Source of the DNA: Oscillospiraceae bacterium
GTDB lineage: Bacteria; Bacillota; Clostridia; Oscillospirales; Ruminococcaceae
Reading direction: 5' to 3'
Length of the DNA: 7,939 nucleotides
Assembly: GCA_017451665.1 (NCBI GenBank)
Contig: JAFTNX010000004.1
Span: 1-7,939 of the forward strand
Part shown: piece after piece, positions 5,282 to 7,939 of the stretch
How the letters are laid out: every line of letters starts with the position of its first letter
Position numbering within the stretch: the first letter of the stretch is position 1
Notes under the pieces: model-generated
Seen by the model: the letters and a program-made list of their open reading frames with translations, nothing else
Database searches by the model: none
What the model was told of the DNA's origin: nothing
Translations under genes and position numbers: made by a program

Positions 5282-7022
5282 TATAAAGTCCTCTCTTAAC
5301 GTATGTTGTGTGGAGGATGTGGTGAGCCTTTTCTGAACCTGGTTCACCGAAGTATTCAGCGTAAAGCTGCTTGATAGCTTCGTTTTCGTGTGACTTTCTT
5401 ACTGGCATTGAAGCGTCGAGGTCATAAAGAACCTTAGCTCTGAGTGCCTTGATGTCAACAGTGTTACGAACATAAGCAGGCTGCTGTGGCTGTCCACCGC
5501 CGTTTACACAACCGCCAGGACATCCCATGATTTCGATAAAGTGGTAATCAGCTTCGCCATTCTTAACCTTGTTAAGAAGTTCTCTTGCATTTCCGAGACC
5601 TGAAACAACTGCAACCTTAACGTCCATACCTGCAACGTTGTAAGTAGCTTCCTTGATACCTTCAGTACCTCTGACTTCAACAAAGTCAAGCTTTGGAAGT
5701 GTTTCGCCTGTAAGTGTTTCAACAGCTGTTCTGAGAGCAGCTTCCATAACACCACCGGTAGCACCAAAGATAACAGCAGCACCAGTTGAAATTCCAAGTG
5801 GATTGTCAAATTCTTCTTCTGGAAGTCTGTCGTACTTGATACCTGCTCTGTCAATCATTCTTGCAAGTTCTCTTGTTGTGATAGCAAAGTCAACGTCAGC
5901 TACACCTGCAGCATCCATATCATCTCTGCCGATTTCAAACTTCTTAGCAGTACATGGCATAACAGCAACTACTACCATATCCTTAGGGTCGATACCCATC
6001 TTTTCAGCGTAGTATGTCTTAGCAGTAGCACCAAACATCTGCATTGGTGACTTACAGCTTGAAAGGTTTTCTGTCATGTCCGGGAAGTAGTGTTCACAGT
6101 ACTTAATCCATCCTGGTGAGCAAGATGTGATAAGTGGGAGCTTACCGCCATTCTTAACTCTGTCGAGGAATTCGTGAGCTTCTTCCATAATTGTAAGGTC
6201 AGCAGCAAAGTCAGTATCAAATACCTTGTCAAAGCCAAGTCTTCTGAGAGCTGCAACCATCTTGCCTTCTGCATTTGTACCGATTGGCATACCAAATGCT
6301 TCGCCGAGAGCTGCTCTTACAGCAGGAGCTGTCTGAACAATAACTGTCTTTGTTGGGTCAGCAATAGCTTCAAAGATTTCAGCTGTGTTATCCTTTTCTG
6401 TGAGTGCACCAACAGGACATACAGCGATACACTGACCACAGCTTACACATGAAGTTTCGCCAAGGCCCATATCAAATGCAGAACCGATAAATGTTCTGAA
6501 TCCTCTTTCGTTTGCACCGATAACACCGATTTTCTGTGTCTTTTCACAGATAGCTGAACATCTTCTACAAAGAATACACTTATTGTTATCTCTAATCATA
6601 TGTGCAGCTGTTGTGTCGATTTCGTATTCATTCTTAGTGCCTTCGTAGTAGTTTTCATCTTCTATGCCGAGGTCGTTACAGAGCTTCTGAAGTTCACAGT
6701 TACCACTTCTTACGCATGAGAGACACTTTCTGTCATGGTTTGAAAGGATAAGCTGGAGAGTCTGCTTTCTTGATTCGATAACCTTAGGAGTGTTTGTGAA
6801 AACCTCCATACCCTCAAAAATTGGGTATACGCAAGATGCAACAAGGCTTCTTGCTCCCTTAACTTCTACAACACAAATACGGCAAGCACCGATTTCGTTG
6901 ATTTCCTTGAGGAAGCAAAGGGTAGGAATTTCTATTGCAGCGAGTCTTGCTGCTTCAAGGATTGTTGAACCCTTAGGAGCAGATACAGCCACGCCATTGA
7001 TTTTAATATTAACCATATCCAT
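5277..7022 (-). CDS. hydA: [FeFe] hydrogenase catalytic subunit (HydA/HndD type)
   Basis: Catalyses reversible H2 formation and, with its NuoF-like partner, couples to NAD(P)H and probably ferredoxin; cytoplasmic. In 581 residues the domains run: plant-type [2Fe-2S] ferredoxin (Cys36, 47, 50, 64), His-Cys [4Fe-4S] site (His96, Cys100, 103, 109), two [4Fe-4S] sites (Cys149/152/155 with 202, and Cys192/195/198 with 159), H-cluster domain, and C-terminal small-subunit domain (about 520-581). H-cluster motifs: L1 TSCSPGW (299-305), L2 MPCTAKKFE (355-363), L3 with Cys501 and Cys505 (MGCPGGCVNGGGQP). L1 has Ser302 where TSCCPGW enzymes have the cluster-binding Cys; published L1 patterns allow Ser, so this does not mean inactivity. 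Cys323 (SSCKSP) replaces Ala of the C. pasteurianum enzyme. AGGAGG 10 bases upstream sets the first ATG. Last gene of its operon, 17 bases after the partner. Could equally be labelled hndD. Confidence 0.96.
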   Translation of the reverse strand: MDMVNIKINGVAVSAPKGSTILEAARLAAIEIPTLCFLKEINEIGACRICVVEVKGARSLVASCVYPIFEGMEVFTNTPKVIESRKQTLQLILSNHDRKCLSCVRSGNCELQKLCNDLGIEDENYYEGTKNEYEIDTTAAHMIRDNNKCILCRRCSAICEKTQKIGVIGANERGFRTFIGSAFDMGLGETSCVSCGQCIAVCPVGALTEKDNTAEIFEAIADPTKTVIVQTAPAVRAALGEAFGMPIGTNAEGKMVAALRRLGFDKVFDTDFAADLTIMEEAHEFLDRVKNGGKLPLITSCSPGWIKYCEHYFPDMTENLSSCKSPMQMFGATAKTYYAEKMGIDPKDMVVVAVMPCTAKKFEIGRDDMDAAGVADVDFAITTRELARMIDRAGIKYDRLPEEEFDNPLGISTGAAVIFGATGGVMEAALRTAVETLTGETLPKLDFVEVRGTEGIKEATYNVAGMDVKVAVVSGLGNARELLNKVKNGEADYHFIEIMGCPGGCVNGGGQPQQPAYVRNTVDIKALRAKVLYDLDASMPVRKSHENEAIKQLYAEYFGEPGSEKAHHILHTTYVKRGLYK

Positions 7023-7032
7023 TTCTCTTTTT

Positions 7033-7038
7033 CCTCCT
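7033..7038 (-). promoter_or_regulatory. Strong ribosome binding site of hydA
   Basis: AGGAGG on the - strand, 10 bases before the ATG at 7022 and 16 before the second in-frame ATG at 7016. The spacing favours the first ATG. It sits in the short gap after the upstream subunit's stop, as expected within an operon. Confidence 0.85.
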
Positions 7039-7040
7039 GT

Positions 7041-7939
7041 TTACTTCTTAACAATTGCACCGAACTTACACTTTTCGATACAAGCTCCACACTTAACACA
7101 CTTAGCTGTGTCAATTTCAAGTGCAGGAAGCTTCTTGCCAGGTGCAACATAGTCTGTCTTTGTGATAGCGTTAGCAGGACACTGCTTAGCACACATACCA
7201 CAACCGATACACTTATCCTTTTCGATGCTGAATGAAAGGAGGTCCTTACATACGCCAGCAGGACACTTCTTGTCAACAACGTGAGCGATATATTCGTCTC
7301 TAAAGAACTTAAGTGTTGAAAGAACAGGGTTTGGAGCTGTCTGTCCAAGACCACAGAGTGAGTTTTCCTTGATGTAGTAGCAGAGCTTTTCCATCTTGTC
7401 GATATCTTCGAGAGTTCCCTTACCCTTTGTAATCTTGTCAAGGAGTTCATAAAGTCTCTTTGTACCGATACGACAAGGAGTACACTTACCACATGATTCA
7501 TCAACAGTAAATTCAAGGAAGAACTTAGCGATGTCAACCATACAGCTGTCTTCGTCCATAACGATAAGTCCGCCTGAACCCATCATTGAGCCGATAGCGA
7601 TAAGGTTATCGTAGTCGATTTCGATGTCATAGTGTTCCATTGGGATACATCCGCCTGAAGGACCACCTGTCTGAGCAGCCTTGAACTTCTTTCCGTTTGG
7701 AATACCGCCACCGATTTCTTCGATAACAGTTCTGAGGGTTGTACCCATAGGAACTTCTACGAGACCAGTGTTGTTAATCTTACCACCGAGAGCAAATACC
7801 TTAGTACCCTTTGTATCCTCTGTACCGATGGATGAGAACCAATCAGCGCCCTTAAGGATGATCTGAGCAACGTTAGCGTACGTTTCAACGTTGTTAAGAA
7901 CTGTAGGAACTCCGAAAAGACCCTTAACTGCAGGGAACG
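7041..7939 (-). CDS. hydB: NuoF-like subunit of [FeFe] hydrogenase (HydB/HndC type), 5'-truncated
   Basis: Flavin and iron-sulphur subunit that exchanges electrons with NAD(P)H and passes them to the catalytic subunit. The frame is open to the right edge, so the 298 visible residues are the C-terminal part; the thioredoxin-like and NADH/FMN-binding domains lie outside. The visible start (PAVKGLFGVPTVLNNVETYANV) is typical of the NuoF core, and an ATG at 7748 is internal (visible residue 64). An SLBB domain follows (about 50-100), then the NuoF [4Fe-4S] site SCGKCTPCR with Cys149, 152, 155 and 195 (LCGLGQTAP). KKCPAGVCK adds Cys225 and 230. Two C-terminal ferredoxin-type [4Fe-4S] sites have Cys243/246/249/253 and 280/283/286/290. 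These ferredoxin sites separate HydB/HndC from complex I NuoF. Immediately upstream of hydA; a NuoE-like third subunit is expected beyond the window. Bifurcation is inferred from family resemblance. Confidence 0.95.
   Translation of the reverse strand, partial: FPAVKGLFGVPTVLNNVETYANVAQIILKGADWFSSIGTEDTKGTKVFALGGKINNTGLVEVPMGTTLRTVIEEIGGGIPNGKKFKAAQTGGPSGGCIPMEHYDIEIDYDNLIAIGSMMGSGGLIVMDEDSCMVDIAKFFLEFTVDESCGKCTPCRIGTKRLYELLDKITKGKGTLEDIDKMEKLCYYIKENSLCGLGQTAPNPVLSTLKFFRDEYIAHVVDKKCPAGVCKDLLSFSIEKDKCIGCGMCAKQCPANAITKTDYVAPGKKLPALEIDTAKCVKCGACIEKCKFGAIVKK

Noticed and set aside
6932..7537. 201-codon - strand frame spanning the hydB/hydA junction
   Set aside because: A frame-shifted shadow of two clear genes; low-complexity Leu/Ser-rich product with no family features.
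7041..7748. ATG at 7748 as the true start of the NuoF-like gene
   Set aside because: The frame stays open to the window edge and the upstream residues (PTVLNNVET) are core NuoF sequence, so this ATG is internal.

Overview
The window looks like chromosome from an anaerobic Clostridia-type Firmicute, perhaps a Ruminococcus or Oscillospiraceae relative. The genus is a guess from moderately AT-rich, AGA-rich codon use, Gram-positive-type AAAGGA and AGGAGG ribosome binding sites, a His-tRNA synthetase with the Cys-rich insert common in Clostridia, and a multi-subunit [FeFe] hydrogenase. It reads as ordinary housekeeping and energy-metabolism chromosome. I see no insertion sequence, phage gene, CRISPR array, tRNA or rRNA.

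Left block (1-3725, + strand): the 3' part of hisS, two small uncharacterised genes (a 107-residue Cys-pair protein and a 172-residue protein with two membrane segments), and complete aspS. The gaps are only 3 to 10 bases and a strong intrinsic terminator follows aspS, so the four genes are probably one transcript. The hisS-aspS pairing is common in Firmicutes; the two genes between them are the unusual part.

Middle block (3726-5276): two single-gene units face each other. A + strand gene for a permuted papain-like (NlpC/P60 superfamily) protein has its own sigma-70-type promoter. A - strand gene for a small radical SAM protein, resembling the TatD-associated family, has a fully consensus promoter. 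A palindromic terminator that can act in both directions, and a short GC-rich element, lie between their 3' ends.

Right block (5277-7939, - strand): the end of an operon for an HndABCD/HydABC-type [FeFe] hydrogenase. The NuoF-like flavin/Fe-S subunit (5' end outside the window) is followed after 17 bases by the catalytic subunit, which carries the H-cluster. An intrinsic terminator ends the operon, and a heptamer tandem repeat runs into the catalytic gene's stop codon. In fermenting anaerobes such enzymes reoxidise NADH and reduced ferredoxin to make H2, or run in reverse.

No stretch over 300 bases lacks a gene. The longest gap (3683-3872) holds the aspS terminator and the next gene's promoter. 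I found no clear new multi-gene system. The items most worth a second look are the two-gene insert between hisS and aspS, the Ser variant and added Cys near the hydrogenase active site, the GC-rich element at 4510-4553 and the heptamer repeat.
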